NCBI GenBank assembly: GCA_964629345.1
Contig: CAZVSG010000012.1
Coordinates: forward strand, 1-33,855
Length of the DNA stretch: 33,855 nucleotides
Origin: UBA6115 sp964629345
GTDB taxonomy: Bacteria > Bacillota > Clostridia > Christensenellales > Aristaeellaceae
Direction: 5' to 3'
Part shown: one piece after another, positions 16,332 through 25,106 of the stretch
How positions within the stretch are numbered: the stretch's first letter is position 1
Layout: every line of letters begins with the position of its first letter
The notes under the pieces: model-generated
What the model saw: the letters and a program-made list of their open reading frames with translations, nothing else
What the model was told of the DNA's origin: nothing
The model's database searches: none
Translations under genes and position numbers: made by a program

Positions 16332-16360
16332 AGTGTACCCTGCATTTCCCTTTCGGTCAA
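16332..16360 (-). promoter_or_regulatory. Promoter of the metK leader
   Basis: On the minus strand, -35 TTGACC (16360-16355) and -10 TACACT (16337-16332) with a 17-bp spacer, placed 17 nt before the riboswitch P1 strand. Confidence 0.8.
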
Positions 16361-16369
16361 GGCTTTTCA

Positions 16370-16398
16370 TTGACATTGCCGCCCGGCTGGGATAGTCT
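16370..16398 (+). promoter_or_regulatory. Promoter of udk
   Basis: -35 TTGACA (16370-16375) and a weaker -10 TAGTCT (16393-16398) with a 17-bp spacer. It lies back to back with the metK promoter and gives a leader of about 20 nt. Confidence 0.6.
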
Positions 16399-16424
16399 TT
16401 CTCCATCAAGCGGCGGAGGTCTGT

Positions 16425-17057
16425 ATGCTTTTCATCGGGATCTGCGGCCCCAGCGGTTCCGGCAAGACCACCCTTTCCGAGGAGCTGGTCCGCGCGGCCG
16501 GCGTATCCAGCACGCTGATCAAACAGGACGCCTACTATTATGATTTCCCTGACTGCAGCTTTGATGAGCGGGCCAGGATGAACTACGACGAACCGGGCAT
16601 CTTTGACCATGACCTGCTGCTTGGTGACGTCAGCCAGCTGCTCGCGGGCCGGCCTGTCACCCGGAAATCCTATGATTTCTCCAACTACGCCCGCAATGAC
16701 AGCGACGAGCTGATCGTTCCCGGCGAGGTGCTCATCGTGGAGGGCATCCACGCGTTCTTTGACGACCGGCTGTGCGAGAGGATGTTCCTGAAGCTCTACA
16801 TCAACGTGGAGCCTGACATCTGCCTGCTGCGGCGCATCAACCGGGACATCAAGGAGCGGGAGCGCAGCATCGACAGCATCACCCGGCAATACCTGACCAC
16901 GGTCAAGCCCATGTATGACGCGCACATCCGCAACTACATCCACAAGGCGGACGTGATCGTGACCCGGGGCGGGAAAAACGCCAGGATCGTGGAGATCCTC
17001 GCGGGCTACCTGCGGGACGCGCTCGAGCAGAAGATCGCTCAGGCCGACGCGCAATAG
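16425..17057 (+). CDS. udk: Uridine kinase
   Basis: Phosphorylates uridine (and cytidine) in pyrimidine salvage. The 210-residue protein starts with the P-loop GICGPSGSGKTTLSEEL (residues 5-21). It shows the nucleoside-binding region KQDAYYYDFPD, then MNYDEPGIFDHDLL, RKSYDFSNYAR and the Walker-B-like VLIVEGIHAFFD. The lid region RRINRDIKERERSIDSI is also typical. Length matches the family. GGAGG at 16415-16419 is the ribosome-binding site. Monocistronic; it ends 33 nt before the convergent mntP. Confidence 0.94.
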   Translation: MLFIGICGPSGSGKTTLSEELVRAAGVSSTLIKQDAYYYDFPDCSFDERARMNYDEPGIFDHDLLLGDVSQLLAGRPVTRKSYDFSNYARNDSDELIVPGEVLIVEGIHAFFDDRLCERMFLKLYINVEPDICLLRRINRDIKERERSIDSITRQYLTTVKPMYDAHIRNYIHKADVIVTRGGKNARIVEILAGYLRDALEQKIAQADAQ

Positions 17058-17090
17058 ACTGACCGTATCCGGCCGGCAGTTTGATCCTCT

Positions 17091-17651
17091 TCACGCAGTC
17101 AGGTGGTCCAGCAGCACTTTGGCCCCGATGACGATCAGGCAGATGCCGCCCGCCAGCTGCGCCTTTGCCTGATAGCGCGCGCCGAAGCGGCGGCCGATGG
17201 ATACGGCGAGCAGGGACAGCGCGAAGGTGATCAGGCCGATCAGGCCGACAGCCTCTAGGATCCGGATCTCCAGCATCGCAAAGGCGATGCCGGCCGCCAG
17301 GGCGTCGATGCTGGTCGCGAGGCTGAGCATCATCAGTTCGCCGAAGCGCAGGGGCGTACAGGCCTCGGCGTCCCCGTCCGGTTTCAGCGCTTCCCGGATG
17401 AGCTTGATGCCGATGAAGGCCAGCAGGCCGAAGGCGACGAAGTGGTCAAAGGCCTGGATGTACGCGGAAAAGCCCGTCCCCAGCAGCCAGCCCAGCAGCG
17501 GCATCAAAGCCTGGAAGAAACCGAAGGACAGCGCGATAAGGATCCCTTCCGTCCCTTTCTTTTCCCTCAGGCAGGCCCCTTTGCACAGCGCGACGGCAAA
17601 GGCGTCCATCGAAAGCCCCGCCGCAACGGCCATCAGTTCGATCAGTCCCAT
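17091..17651 (-). CDS. mntP: Manganese efflux pump MntP
   Basis: Membrane exporter of Mn2+, 186 residues with six predicted helices. The two half-repeats carry the family's acidic motifs: AAGLSMDAFAVALCKGA near the N-terminus and SLATSIDALAAGIAFA in the middle, both with the conserved Asp. The GGGAGG ribosome-binding site lies 7 nt before the ATG at 17651. The gene has its own promoter with a very short leader, so the Mn-sensing yybP-ykoY riboswitch often found before mntP is absent here. Confidence 0.94.
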   Translation of the reverse strand: MGLIELMAVAAGLSMDAFAVALCKGACLREKKGTEGILIALSFGFFQALMPLLGWLLGTGFSAYIQAFDHFVAFGLLAFIGIKLIREALKPDGDAEACTPLRFGELMMLSLATSIDALAAGIAFAMLEIRILEAVGLIGLITFALSLLAVSIGRRFGARYQAKAQLAGGICLIVIGAKVLLDHLTA

Positions 17652-17678
17652 GCGTTTCCTCCCGCGTGATTCCGGCGG

Positions 17679-17707
17679 AGTGTAGCAAAGATGAAGTTTT
17701 ATGTCAA
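17679..17707 (-). promoter_or_regulatory. Promoter of mntP
   Basis: On the minus strand, -35 TTGACA (17707-17702) and -10 TACACT (17684-17679) with a 17-bp spacer. Confidence 0.8.
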
Positions 17708-17734
17708 ATGTATGAAGATTCTCCGTTCATCCGT

Positions 17735-17763
17735 TTGATTATTCGCATATCCTGTGGTAAGAT
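17735..17763 (+). promoter_or_regulatory. Candidate promoter of the peptidoglycan-binding lipoprotein gene
   Basis: -35 TTGATT (17735-17740) and -10 TAAGAT (17758-17763) with a 17-bp spacer. The leader would be about 145 nt and holds a 12-bp palindrome, CCGGCATGCCGG (17886-17897), just before the ribosome-binding site. Confidence 0.5.
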
Positions 17764-17913
17764 TCGGCTGTATACCTGCGGCGCAGGGAAAATGGATGTG
17801 TTCGCGGCATCATGCAGGATTTGGGTCATCCGGAACGTTGAATAAATGGATCGCGGCAAGCGCTTGAAACCATTGGGCAAGCATCCCGGCATGCCGGAAA
17901 AGGATGGAAGAAA

Positions 17914-19271
17914 ATGGAGTGGAACAAAGCAAGGAAATTCGCGCTGATGGCGGCGCTGCTGCTGGTCGCCGTCCTGCTTGCCGCGTGCACCGCAACGCCG
18001 GACACGACCGGAAACAACCAGTCCGGCGTGGGCAACCAGGACATCGTTCCCTTCCCGATCAGAAGCCCTGAGGTCTCCGCGGCGCCTTCGGCCACCCCGA
18101 CCATCGGGGCGGTGATCAGCCTGCCCAGCTCCGTCATCAACCAGCCCACACCGGGCGGCTGGGGCAGCATCATCACCAGCGCTCAGCCCCTTGTCACCCC
18201 CACCGCGACGGTCTGGGGCGGCATCATCGTGATCACCAATACCCCCGGCGCGCCGACCCCGACGCCCACCAGCTCAGTCCTCAAACTCGGCGCGGAGGGG
18301 CCCGCCGTTCGGGCGCTGCAGCAACGGCTGAAATCCCTTGGCTACAACATCGGCTCGGTCGACGGCGATTTCGGCCAGACGACCGAGGCGGCGGTCAAGG
18401 CCTTCCAGGCCCGCAACGNNNNNNNNNNCTGCCGCCGCGGCCCACCGCGACGCCCACCCCCCGCCCGACGCCGACCCCCCAGGTCAAGCCCAACGTCTTC
18501 CTTCAGAACGGCTCCTCAGGCAGCGACGTGCGCAGGATGCAGGAGCGGCTGATCGACCTGGGCTACCTGCTGGGCAGCGCGACGGGCGTGTTTGACAGCG
18601 CGACGGAGGCCGCTGTCTTTGCCTTCCAGCGGCGCAACACCTCTTACTCCGACGGCATCGCCGGCCCCCTGACGCTGGAGAAGCTGTATTCATCCTCCGC
18701 CCGGGGCACGTCGACCCCTGAAGGCATCATCGGCACCTCGCTGCAGCGCGGCCTGAAGGATTCCGCGGCAGTGCGGCTGATCCAGAGCAGGCTGAAGGAA
18801 CTGCGCTTCTACGCCGGCAGCGTCGACGGCGATTTCGGCGCCAGCACGGAAGCCGCGGTGAAAGCCTTCCAGAGCGCCAACGGCCTCACGCCCGACGGGC
18901 ACGTGGGCGGGGGCACCTTCAGCAGGCTGTTCGGCAATGACGCCAACGGCCCGACCCGCACCGCGACCCCGCGCCCGGACCAGTCCACACCGCAGCCCAC
19001 CAAGATCCCCTTCTACGTCAATGTGACGCCCAACCCGCAGGGGCAGTACGTCACGCTCCGTGAGGGCAACAGCGGTACGCTGGTGCGCAATTTGCAGCAG
19101 GCGCTGAAAAACCGGGGCTACTTCGACCTTGAGGTCGACGGGCTGTACGGCTTTGGCACGACGACGGCGGTGAAGGCCTTCCAGAAGGCCAAGGGCCTGT
19201 CGCAGGACGGGGTGGCGGGGCCCGCCACCCAGCGCATCCTCTTTGAAGGGGACTATCCCGCCGGATCATAA
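17914..19271 (+). CDS. Lipoprotein with four peptidoglycan-binding (PG_binding_1) modules, gapped
   Basis: Surface lipoprotein predicted to grip the cell wall. The signal peptide has a lipobox LLAAC, giving a lipid-anchored Cys at residue 25. A Thr/Pro-rich linker (to about residue 123) leads to four PG_binding_1 repeats. Repeat 1 (from VLKLGAEGPAVRALQQRL) ends in AAVKAFQARN at the gap. Repeat 2 has DVRRMQERLIDLGYL, repeat 3 AVRLIQSRLKELRFYAGSVD, repeat 4 LVRNLQQALKNRGYFDLEVD. Each ends with a variant of TEAAVKAFQ. No hydrolase or other catalytic domain is visible. Ten N at 18419-18428 break the frame. The sequence after it begins with a Pro/Thr linker, so this is one gene with a mis-sized gap. 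Copy B of the intergenic element starts 5 nt after the stop. Confidence 0.87.
18419..18428. other. Assembly gap (10 N) in the lipoprotein gene
   Basis: The flanking coding segments are in different frames, so the 10 N do not represent true length. The end of repeat 1 and the start of a Pro/Thr linker are missing. Confidence 0.95.
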
Positions 19272-19276
19272 ATACC

Positions 19277-19504
19277 GACAAAGTATCTGCGGATACTTTG
19301 TCGTTTAGTAAGAACGGGCATTTTCACTCCGCCGCTGCGCTCCTGGTCAGTGAAAATGCAAGGAATGAATTGCTCCGCAATTCTCCCCGCCCGCCCGGCA
19401 AAGCCAAATGAAACGATTGCTGTCAGAGGGCTTTGCCCTCTGAGACTCCCCTGGATACAGCTTGTCTATGCCATGAGCCGCCGGAGAATCACCGGCGGCT
19501 TTTC
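19277..19504 (+). repeat. Structured intergenic element, copy B
   Basis: Same architecture as copy A, indel-free over the core. The opening hairpin is GACAAAGTATC (19277-19287), TGCG loop, GATACTTTGTC (19292-19302), 11 perfect pairs followed by GTTT. The second hairpin is GCATTTTCAC (19318-19327) with GTGAAAATGC (19350-19359). The third is GAATTGC-tcc-GCAATTC (19367-19383). The fourth is CAGAGGGC-ttt-GCCCTCTG (19424-19442). The 33-nt spacer starts AGACTCC, and a terminator closes the element. It starts 5 nt after the lipoprotein stop codon. Confidence 0.87.
19476..19504 (+). terminator. Intrinsic terminator closing copy B
   Basis: AGCCGCCGG (19476-19484) pairs perfectly with CCGGCGGCT (19492-19500) across a 7-nt loop, then TTTC. 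Same position in the element as in copy A, different stem sequence. Confidence 0.8.
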
Positions 19505-19735
19505 GTTTGGAAGAAGAGTACCAGGGGATTCCATCCCCCGGACCTCCAGTCAAGGGACTTCGTCCCTTGACACGGAATCTATGTCATAGAATCAAATCAT
19601 GCCATTTGTAAAGAGCGCGAAACAACATACGATAGAAGAGATTCCGGGGTCCGGGGAGGAACTCCCCGGGCGGGGTTCGGGGACGCAGTCCCTGAGATCT
19701 CAGTGAATCCCCGGTCGTCCCACGTATGCCCTCCG
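19505..19735. repeat. Gene-free stretch with a string of triloop hairpins
   Basis: Between copy B and the end of ftsY, four perfect hairpins with 3-nt loops occur. They are GGGGAT-tcc-ATCCCC (19524-19538), CAAGGGAC-ttc-GTCCCTTG (19551-19569), CCGGGGAG-gaa-CTCCCCGG (19651-19669) and GGGAC-gca-GTCCC (19680-19692). An AT-richer patch of about 75 nt (19575-19650) separates the pairs. No gene is supported. The last two hairpins could serve as a 3' end for ftsY, though no T-run is evident. Confidence 0.7.
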
Positions 19736-20549
19736 TCAGAACAGCGCTTCCACAAACTCCTTCGCGTCAAAGGGCTGCAGGTCGTCGATGCCCTCACCCA
19801 CGCCGACGTACCAGACCGGGACGCCGACCTCGCGTCGGATGGCCAGCGCGATGCCGCCCTTGGCGGTGCCGTCCAGCTTGGTGAGGATGATGCCGGAGAT
19901 GTCCGCCACTTCCTTGAACATCTTCGCCTGGTTCAGCCCGTTCTGCCCGGTGGTGGCGTCCAGCACCAGCATCGAGCGCACCTCGGCCTCGGGGAACTCC
20001 CTGGCGATGATCCGGCGGATCTTGCCCAGCTCGTCCATCAGGTTCTTCTTGTTGTGAAGCCGGCCGGCGGTGTCCACGATCAGCAGGTCCGTGCCCTTTG
20101 CCTTGGCGGACTGGATGGCGTCAAAGACCACCGCAGCGGGGTCGGCNNNNNNNNNNNNNNNNNNNNNNNNNNNNNNNNNNNNNNNNNNNNNNNNNNNNNN
20201 NNNNNNNNNNNNNNNNNNNNACCCCGTTGACGCCCACGACCAGCATCACCATCGGCCACCTCAGCGGCGGGCGCGGGATGTTCATTTCCTCGATCATGAT
20301 GGCCTTCAGCAGGGCTTTGACCGCCTTCGCGTCCCTGATCTTCTCGCGCTTCACACGTTCGCGCAGCTGGCTGATGATTTGATCCGTCGTCCCGGCCCCG
20401 GTGTCGGCGAGCAGCAGGATGTCCGTCAGCTCCTCAAAAAAATCATCATCCACCGCCCGGGCGCTCTCAGCCAGTTCGTCGATGCGCTGGCTCATCTGTC
20501 CCCGGGTCTTGCTGAGGCCCTGTTTCAGCCTCGCGAAAAAACCGGCCAT
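19736..20549 (-). CDS. ftsY: Signal recognition particle receptor FtsY (gapped)
   Basis: SRP receptor GTPase that docks ribosome-SRP complexes at the membrane. The N-terminal helical NG part (residues 1 to about 110) includes LADTGAGTTDQIISQLRERV and the strand MVMLVVGVNGV that leads into the P-loop. The N-run then removes the P-loop and the DTFRAAA region. The rest shows DLLIVDTAGRLHNKKNLMDE (G3), LVLDATTGQNGLNQAK, TKLDGTAKGG (G4) and the C-terminal GVGEGIDDLQPFDAKEFVEA typical of FtsY. The acidic A domain is nearly absent, as in many Bacillota. The two pieces are in different frames across 20147-20220, a gap-length effect. Last gene of plsX-acpP-rnc-smc-ftsY, 11 nt after smc; ffh does not follow. 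Confidence 0.93.
20147..20220. other. Assembly gap (74 N) in ftsY
   Basis: Covers the FtsY P-loop and following region. About 45 residues are expected, so the true gap is longer; the frame changes across it. Confidence 0.95.
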
Positions 20550-20560
20550 GCCGTCCTCCT

Positions 20561-23500
20561 TTATGCCGAGTATTCCTTCAGGTTGACTGAGATCATGTCG
20601 CTCACGCCCTTCTCCCGCATCGCGACGCCGTAGAGGGTGTCGCAGCGCTCCATCGTGCCTTTCCGGTGCGTGATGACGATGAACTGCGTCCCCTGCGCGA
20701 ACTCCGAGAGGAACTCCGCGAAGGATTGGATGTTCGCGTCATCCAGCGCCGCCTCGATCTCATCCAGGATGCAGAAGGGCGTCGGCTTGAGCCTGAGCAT
20801 CGCGAACAGGATGGCGATCGCGGTGAGCGCGCGCTCGCCGCCGGAGAGCAGGGAGAGCAGCTGCAGCTTCTTGCCGGGCGGCTGCGCCCTGATCAGGATG
20901 TCGCAGTCCAAAGGCCTGGACGGGTCGCTGAGGCTCAGGCTGGCCTGCCCGCCTGCAAACAGGCGGCGGAAGGTCTCCGCAAAGAAGCCGTTGAGCTTCT
21001 CCAGCTCGCGGGCAAACTGCCTTTCCATCTGCCCCTGCAGGCGCCGGATCAGCGCGCCCAGGTCCTCCCGCGCCTTCTCGGCGTCCTCTTTCTGCGCGTT
21101 GAGCTCGTCATACCTCGCCTTGGTCGCCGTATAGTCCTCCAGCGCGTGGACGTTGATCGCGCCCATCCCGCGGATCCTGCCCCTGATCTCCTCCGCTTCC
21201 TGTTCCGCGGCGGGCAGATGGAAGGCGTCGGTGAAGCGCAGCCCCTCCGCCAGGGCGTAGCTGAGCTCATGGGTGTTCCAGAGCTGGGCGGCCATCGCCT
21301 TCAGTTCGTCCTCCAGCCTGGTGATGTTCAGTTCAGTCCTGTGCAGCCTCTGGCTGTCCTCGCTGCGGCGGAGATGCGTATTTTCCGCCCCGTCCATCAG
21401 GGCCTTCTGTTTCGCGGCCAGGTCCCGCCGCGAGGCCTCCGCCTGCCGGGAATCCTCCCTGGCGTTGTCCCTCAGCGCCTCAAGCGCCGCCGTCTCGCCC
21501 TTCAGGCTCTCAAGTTTCGCAAGCTGGGCAATGATGTTTGCGTCGTTTGACGCAAGCGCCTGCTCCAGCCTGTCCTCTTTGGCCTTCAGCGCCGCAAGCT
21601 CCCGCTCAAAGCGGGCCCTGTCGCGGGTGATCAGGTCCATCTCATGCTGCAGCTGCGCCTTTTTCTCCCGCTGCGCGGCCAGTTTTTCCTGCGCGGCGTC
21701 CGCCTTCTCCCGTGCCGGAACGAGCGCCTTGCGGAGCGTTTCATCCTCTTCCTCAAGCCTGGCCCTTCCGCTGTCGGCCTCCAGGCTGTCCTGCTCCGCC
21801 TGCGCAAGGTCGTTTTCCAGCTCGGCCATCATGCCGGCCAGCTGCTCTTCCGCTTCCGCGGTCCGCTCCAGCTGCTTCCGGGCCGTCTCCAGCGCTTCCA
21901 GGGCTTTCTTGGCCTGCTCTTCCTCCCGGGCGATGCCGATCTCGTCATCCTGCAGGGCCGCCCTTGCCTCGCGCAGCTCTTCATCAAGCAGGCGGGCCTT
22001 GTTCACCGCGTCCTGCTCCGCTTCGCGCAGCGCGGCAAGACGTTTCTCGGCCTTGTCAAGGTTTTCCGCCAGGTCCTTGATCTCCCGTTCCCGGCCCAAC
22101 AGGCTGACGGTCCGGTTCGCGGCGGAGCCGCCGGTCATCGCTCCGCCGGAGCGCATCACGTCCCCCTGCAGCGTGACCGCGCTGAAGGCCTGACGGCCGG
22201 CCCTTGAGACGGCGATCGCGCTGTCAAGGTCCCTTACGATCACGGTTCGGCCCAGGAGCGATTCGATCACCCCGCGGTGCCTGGGCTCGAAGCTGACCCG
22301 TTCACTGGCGACCCCCAGGCAGCCCGGCAGGGAAAGCACCTCCCGCTCCGCGCGGCTGAGGGTGCGGGGCGCTACGGCGGTGACGGGCAGAAAGGTGGCC
22401 CGGCCAAACCGCTTCTCCCTGAGGAAATCGATGAGTTCCTTGGCCGTTTCCTCATCGCTGGTCACGATGTGCTGCAGCGCGCCGCCCAGGACCATCTCAA
22501 CGGCGGTCTCCAGCTCCTGGGGCACCCTGATCAGCCTGGCCACCGCGCCGTGGACGTTCGGGTTGCCTTTCGCGTGCTGCAGCGCCTGCCGCACGGGCTG
22601 CTGGTATCCCTCGTTCGCCCCGGCCATCTCCCGCATCGCGGCCAGCCGGGCCTTGCCCTGCTGCAGCGCGGACAGCGCGTTCCCGTGCCCCTCCCGGGCG
22701 GCGGCTGCCTTGTCGTTCGCTTCCTGCAGCGCGCCTTCCAGCGTCCTGAGTTCCTCCGCCAGCACCCGGTGGGCGGCGACGGCTTTCTGAAGGCCTTCCC
22801 CGGTCTCATCCCTGCACCTGCGCGCTGCCTCTATGGCTGCCTCCGCCGTGATCAGGCTCTGTGTGACCTCGGCGTATCTCGCCCTGGTCTGCTCAAGCAT
22901 CGCCTGCTGCCTGGCACGCTGTTCCCGCGCGCTGCTGCTTTTGTTCAGGATATGGAGCATCACGGCGCGGTGCGCTTCCAGCGCCGATTCCGCCTCATCC
23001 CGCGCGGCCGCGTCCCGCGCCGCCGCCTCCTCAAGCGCCTTGAGCTGCTCATCCGCGCGGGCCAGCAGCCCGCCGCTCTCCTGCCCGCGGCGCAGGGATT
23101 GCTCCAGCATCTCCCGCAGCGATGATGACTCGTTCTTAAGGCCTGCCAGGGTTTCCCTGTGTCGCCGGGCCTCTTCCTGCGCGTTCTTCAGCGCCTGGTC
23201 CGCCCTCTCCAGCAGGATCAGGTGCCCGCGGAGCCGGTCCTCCCGGTTCTCCAGCGCTTCCTTGGCCCTGTCGCTGGTCCTGTCCGCTTCACTCAGCGCG
23301 TCCTCGACGCCTTTTCTCTCCGCCTGGCATCGGGCGATCTGCGCGTCATACCCTGCGATCAGTTCGGCGATGGACCGGTTGTTTTCCCAAAGCGACCCGA
23401 TGCGTTTGCTGATCTGGGCATGGCGGGACAGGAANNNNNNNNNNAAGACGTTGGCGTCCAGCTCTTTGAGCCTGCCTGAGAGGGAGAGGTACTCCCTTGC

Positions 23501-24133
23501 CGCTTCGCTCTGCGCCCGAAGGGGCTCCAGCCTCCCGCCCAGCTCCTGCAGCAGGTCGCCCGCCCGGCTCAGGTTCTCCTCCGTGCGCTCCAGCTTTCGC
23601 TCCGCCTCTTCCTTGCGGGTCCGGAAACCCACGATGCCCGCCGCCTCCTCAAAGGCGACCCGGCGCTCTTCGCCCCGGCCGGAGAGGATGACGTCGATGT
23701 TGCCCTGCCCGATGATGGAATAGCCTTCCCGGCCGATGCCGGTGTCGTTGAAGAGGTCGACGATGTCACGAAGCCTGCAGCTTTTTTTGTTCAGGTAGTA
23801 CTCGCCCTCGCCGCTGCGGTAGACGCGGCGGGTGACCATGACCTCCGTGTGCGGGTCCGTCAGCGTCCTGTCCCCGTTGTCAAAGACCAGGCTGACCTCG
23901 CAGTAGGGCATGGACTTGCGCTTCTGCGTGCCGGCAAAGATCACGTCTTCCATCCTGGCCCCGCGCAGCGCGCGGGCGCTCTGCTCCCCCATCACCCAGC
24001 GCACCGCGTCGGCGATGTTGCTCTTGCCCGAACCGTTGGGGCCGACGATGCCGGTGATCCCCCCGCCGAAGCGGATATCGGTACGCTGCGGGAAGGACTT
24101 GAAGCCATAAAGCTCGATCCGGGACAGCTTCAT
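20561..24133 (-). CDS. smc: Chromosome partition protein SMC (small gap)
   Basis: Condensin ATPase that organises and segregates the chromosome, about 1190 residues. The head begins LYGFKSFPQRTDIRFGGGIT with Walker A GPNGSGKSN (about residues 32-40). Long Glu/Ala/Arg-rich coiled coils flank a hinge at about residues 510-660 (HGAVARLIRVPQELETAVEM, then GGALQHIVTSDEETAKELID). The C-terminal head has signature LLSGGERALTAIAILFA and Walker B FCILDEIEAALDD. Ten N at 23435-23444 lie in the first coiled coil; the frame is kept across them. The ATG overlaps the rnc stop by 4 nt. The neighbouring rnc and ftsY are the usual Bacillota partners. Confidence 0.96.
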   Translation of the reverse strand: MKLSRIELYGFKSFPQRTDIRFGGGITGIVGPNGSGKSNIADAVRWVMGEQSARALRGARMEDVIFAGTQKRKSMPYCEVSLVFDNGDRTLTDPHTEVMVTRRVYRSGEGEYYLNKKSCRLRDIVDLFNDTGIGREGYSIIGQGNIDVILSGRGEERRVAFEEAAGIVGFRTRKEEAERKLERTEENLSRAGDLLQELGGRLEPLRAQSEAAREYLSLSGRLKELDANVXXXXFLSRHAQISKRIGSLWENNRSIAELIAGYDAQIARCQAERKGVEDALSEADRTSDRAKEALENREDRLRGHLILLERADQALKNAQEEARRHRETLAGLKNESSSLREMLEQSLRRGQESGGLLARADEQLKALEEAAARDAAARDEAESALEAHRAVMLHILNKSSSAREQRARQQAMLEQTRARYAEVTQSLITAEAAIEAARRCRDETGEGLQKAVAAHRVLAEELRTLEGALQEANDKAAAAREGHGNALSALQQGKARLAAMREMAGANEGYQQPVRQALQHAKGNPNVHGAVARLIRVPQELETAVEMVLGGALQHIVTSDEETAKELIDFLREKRFGRATFLPVTAVAPRTLSRAEREVLSLPGCLGVASERVSFEPRHRGVIESLLGRTVIVRDLDSAIAVSRAGRQAFSAVTLQGDVMRSGGAMTGGSAANRTVSLLGREREIKDLAENLDKAEKRLAALREAEQDAVNKARLLDEELREARAALQDDEIGIAREEEQAKKALEALETARKQLERTAEAEEQLAGMMAELENDLAQAEQDSLEADSGRARLEEEDETLRKALVPAREKADAAQEKLAAQREKKAQLQHEMDLITRDRARFERELAALKAKEDRLEQALASNDANIIAQLAKLESLKGETAALEALRDNAREDSRQAEASRRDLAAKQKALMDGAENTHLRRSEDSQRLHRTELNITRLEDELKAMAAQLWNTHELSYALAEGLRFTDAFHLPAAEQEAEEIRGRIRGMGAINVHALEDYTATKARYDELNAQKEDAEKAREDLGALIRRLQGQMERQFARELEKLNGFFAETFRRLFAGGQASLSLSDPSRPLDCDILIRAQPPGKKLQLLSLLSGGERALTAIAILFAMLRLKPTPFCILDEIEAALDDANIQSFAEFLSEFAQGTQFIVITHRKGTMERCDTLYGVAMREKGVSDMISVNLKEYSA
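23435..23444. other. Assembly gap (10 N) in smc
   Basis: Lies in the first coiled coil of SMC; the flanking frames agree if the length is taken at face value. Confidence 0.95.
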
Positions 24134-24864
24134 CCCTTTCCCCGCGCCTCCTCAAGCGTTTTCAGCGCGGCCTTCGCCGCTTCCTGCTGCGCCAGTTTCT
24201 TGCTCTTCCCCTGCCCGCGGGAGATCTCACGGCCGTCAAGATACAGCGCAACGTCAAACGTGCGCATGTGGGGCGGCCCCTCCTCCCCTGTCAGGCGGTA
24301 CTCCGGCTCCGGAAGGCCCTTTCCGGCCGCCCATGCCTGAAGCGCCCCCTTGGGGTCAAGGTTCGCATCCGCGCTGCTGATCCGGTCTCCCCACAGCCTC
24401 TTCACCGCTCCGCGCGCGGAAAGGAGCCCGCCGTCAAGGTAGACCGCGGCCAGCACCGCCTCCATCGCGTCGGCCAGCACGGAATCCTGTGCGTCCCCGC
24501 CCTGCGCCCTGAAACTGTCCTGCATCAGAAGGCAGGGGCCAAGCCCGATCCCGCGCGCGACGTCCGCCAACGCCTCCTCACAGACCAGCCGCTGGCGCTT
24601 GAAGGTCAGCCTGCCCTCCTGGTCGCCGCCGGAAACGTACAGAAGCTCGCTCACGCACAGCTGCAGCACCGCGTCCCCCAAAAACTCCAGCCGCTGGTTG
24701 TTCGCCCGGGAGGGAAAGGAGGGATGCGTCAGCGCGCAGGCCAGAAGGGAGAGGTCGGAGAAGGGGTGCCCCAGCGCCGCCTGAAGCCCCCGCACCGCGT
24801 CCTCCCCGGCATGAAAAATGGCTGCTGCCCTGTTGTGCAGCAGCCCCGGGCCGTCCTTTTTCAC
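24130..24864 (-). CDS. rnc: Ribonuclease III
   Basis: Cleaves double-stranded RNA in rRNA processing and mRNA turnover. The 244-residue enzyme has the catalytic signature QRLEFLGDAVL (about residues 57-67) and the second acidic cluster LADAMEAVLAAVYLDGG, both with the metal-binding Asp and Glu residues. A C-terminal dsRNA-binding domain follows (DPKGALQAWAAGKGLPEPEY, then GQGKSKKLAQQEAAKAALKT). It overlaps acpP by 4 nt upstream and smc by 4 nt downstream, so the three are tightly coupled. Confidence 0.96.
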   Translation of the reverse strand: MKKDGPGLLHNRAAAIFHAGEDAVRGLQAALGHPFSDLSLLACALTHPSFPSRANNQRLEFLGDAVLQLCVSELLYVSGGDQEGRLTFKRQRLVCEEALADVARGIGLGPCLLMQDSFRAQGGDAQDSVLADAMEAVLAAVYLDGGLLSARGAVKRLWGDRISSADANLDPKGALQAWAAGKGLPEPEYRLTGEEGPPHMRTFDVALYLDGREISRGQGKSKKLAQQEAAKAALKTLEEARGKG

Positions 24865-25091
24865 CCTTTGCGCGCCTGGATATAGTCCGCGACGTCGCCG
24901 ACTGTCTTGAGCGTGGTGATCGCGCTGTCCTCCACCTGCATGTTGAACTGGTCCTCCAGGTCCATGATCAGCACCATCACGTTCGCGCTGTCCGCGCCCA
25001 GGTCCTCCACCAGCCTCGCCTCGCGCGTGACCTTGGAAGGTTCCACCTTCAGCTGGCTGGCGATCAGTTTCACGACTGTTTCAAATACCAT
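24861..25091 (-). CDS. acpP: Acyl carrier protein
   Basis: Carries growing fatty acyl chains on a phosphopantetheine arm. The 76-residue acidic protein has the attachment-site context EDLGADSANVMVLIMDLED with Ser35. The usual residue after the Ser is Leu (DSL); here it is Ala-Asn, an uncommon variant. The position between plsX and rnc is standard in this phylum, although the fabD and fabG genes often found there are absent. It lies 15 nt after plsX. Confidence 0.92.
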   Translation of the reverse strand: MVFETVVKLIASQLKVEPSKVTREARLVEDLGADSANVMVLIMDLEDQFNMQVEDSAITTLKTVGDVADYIQARKG

Positions 25092-25106
25092 CCTGCATAT
25101 CCTCCG

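Noticed and set aside
17652..17700. yybP-ykoY manganese riboswitch before mntP
   Set aside because: The promoter lies within 60 nt of the start codon and leaves a leader too short for the aptamer.
18419..18600. Lipoprotein gene as two separate genes or a pseudogene
   Set aside because: The break coincides with an N-run, and both sides carry the same repeat type with a matching linker.
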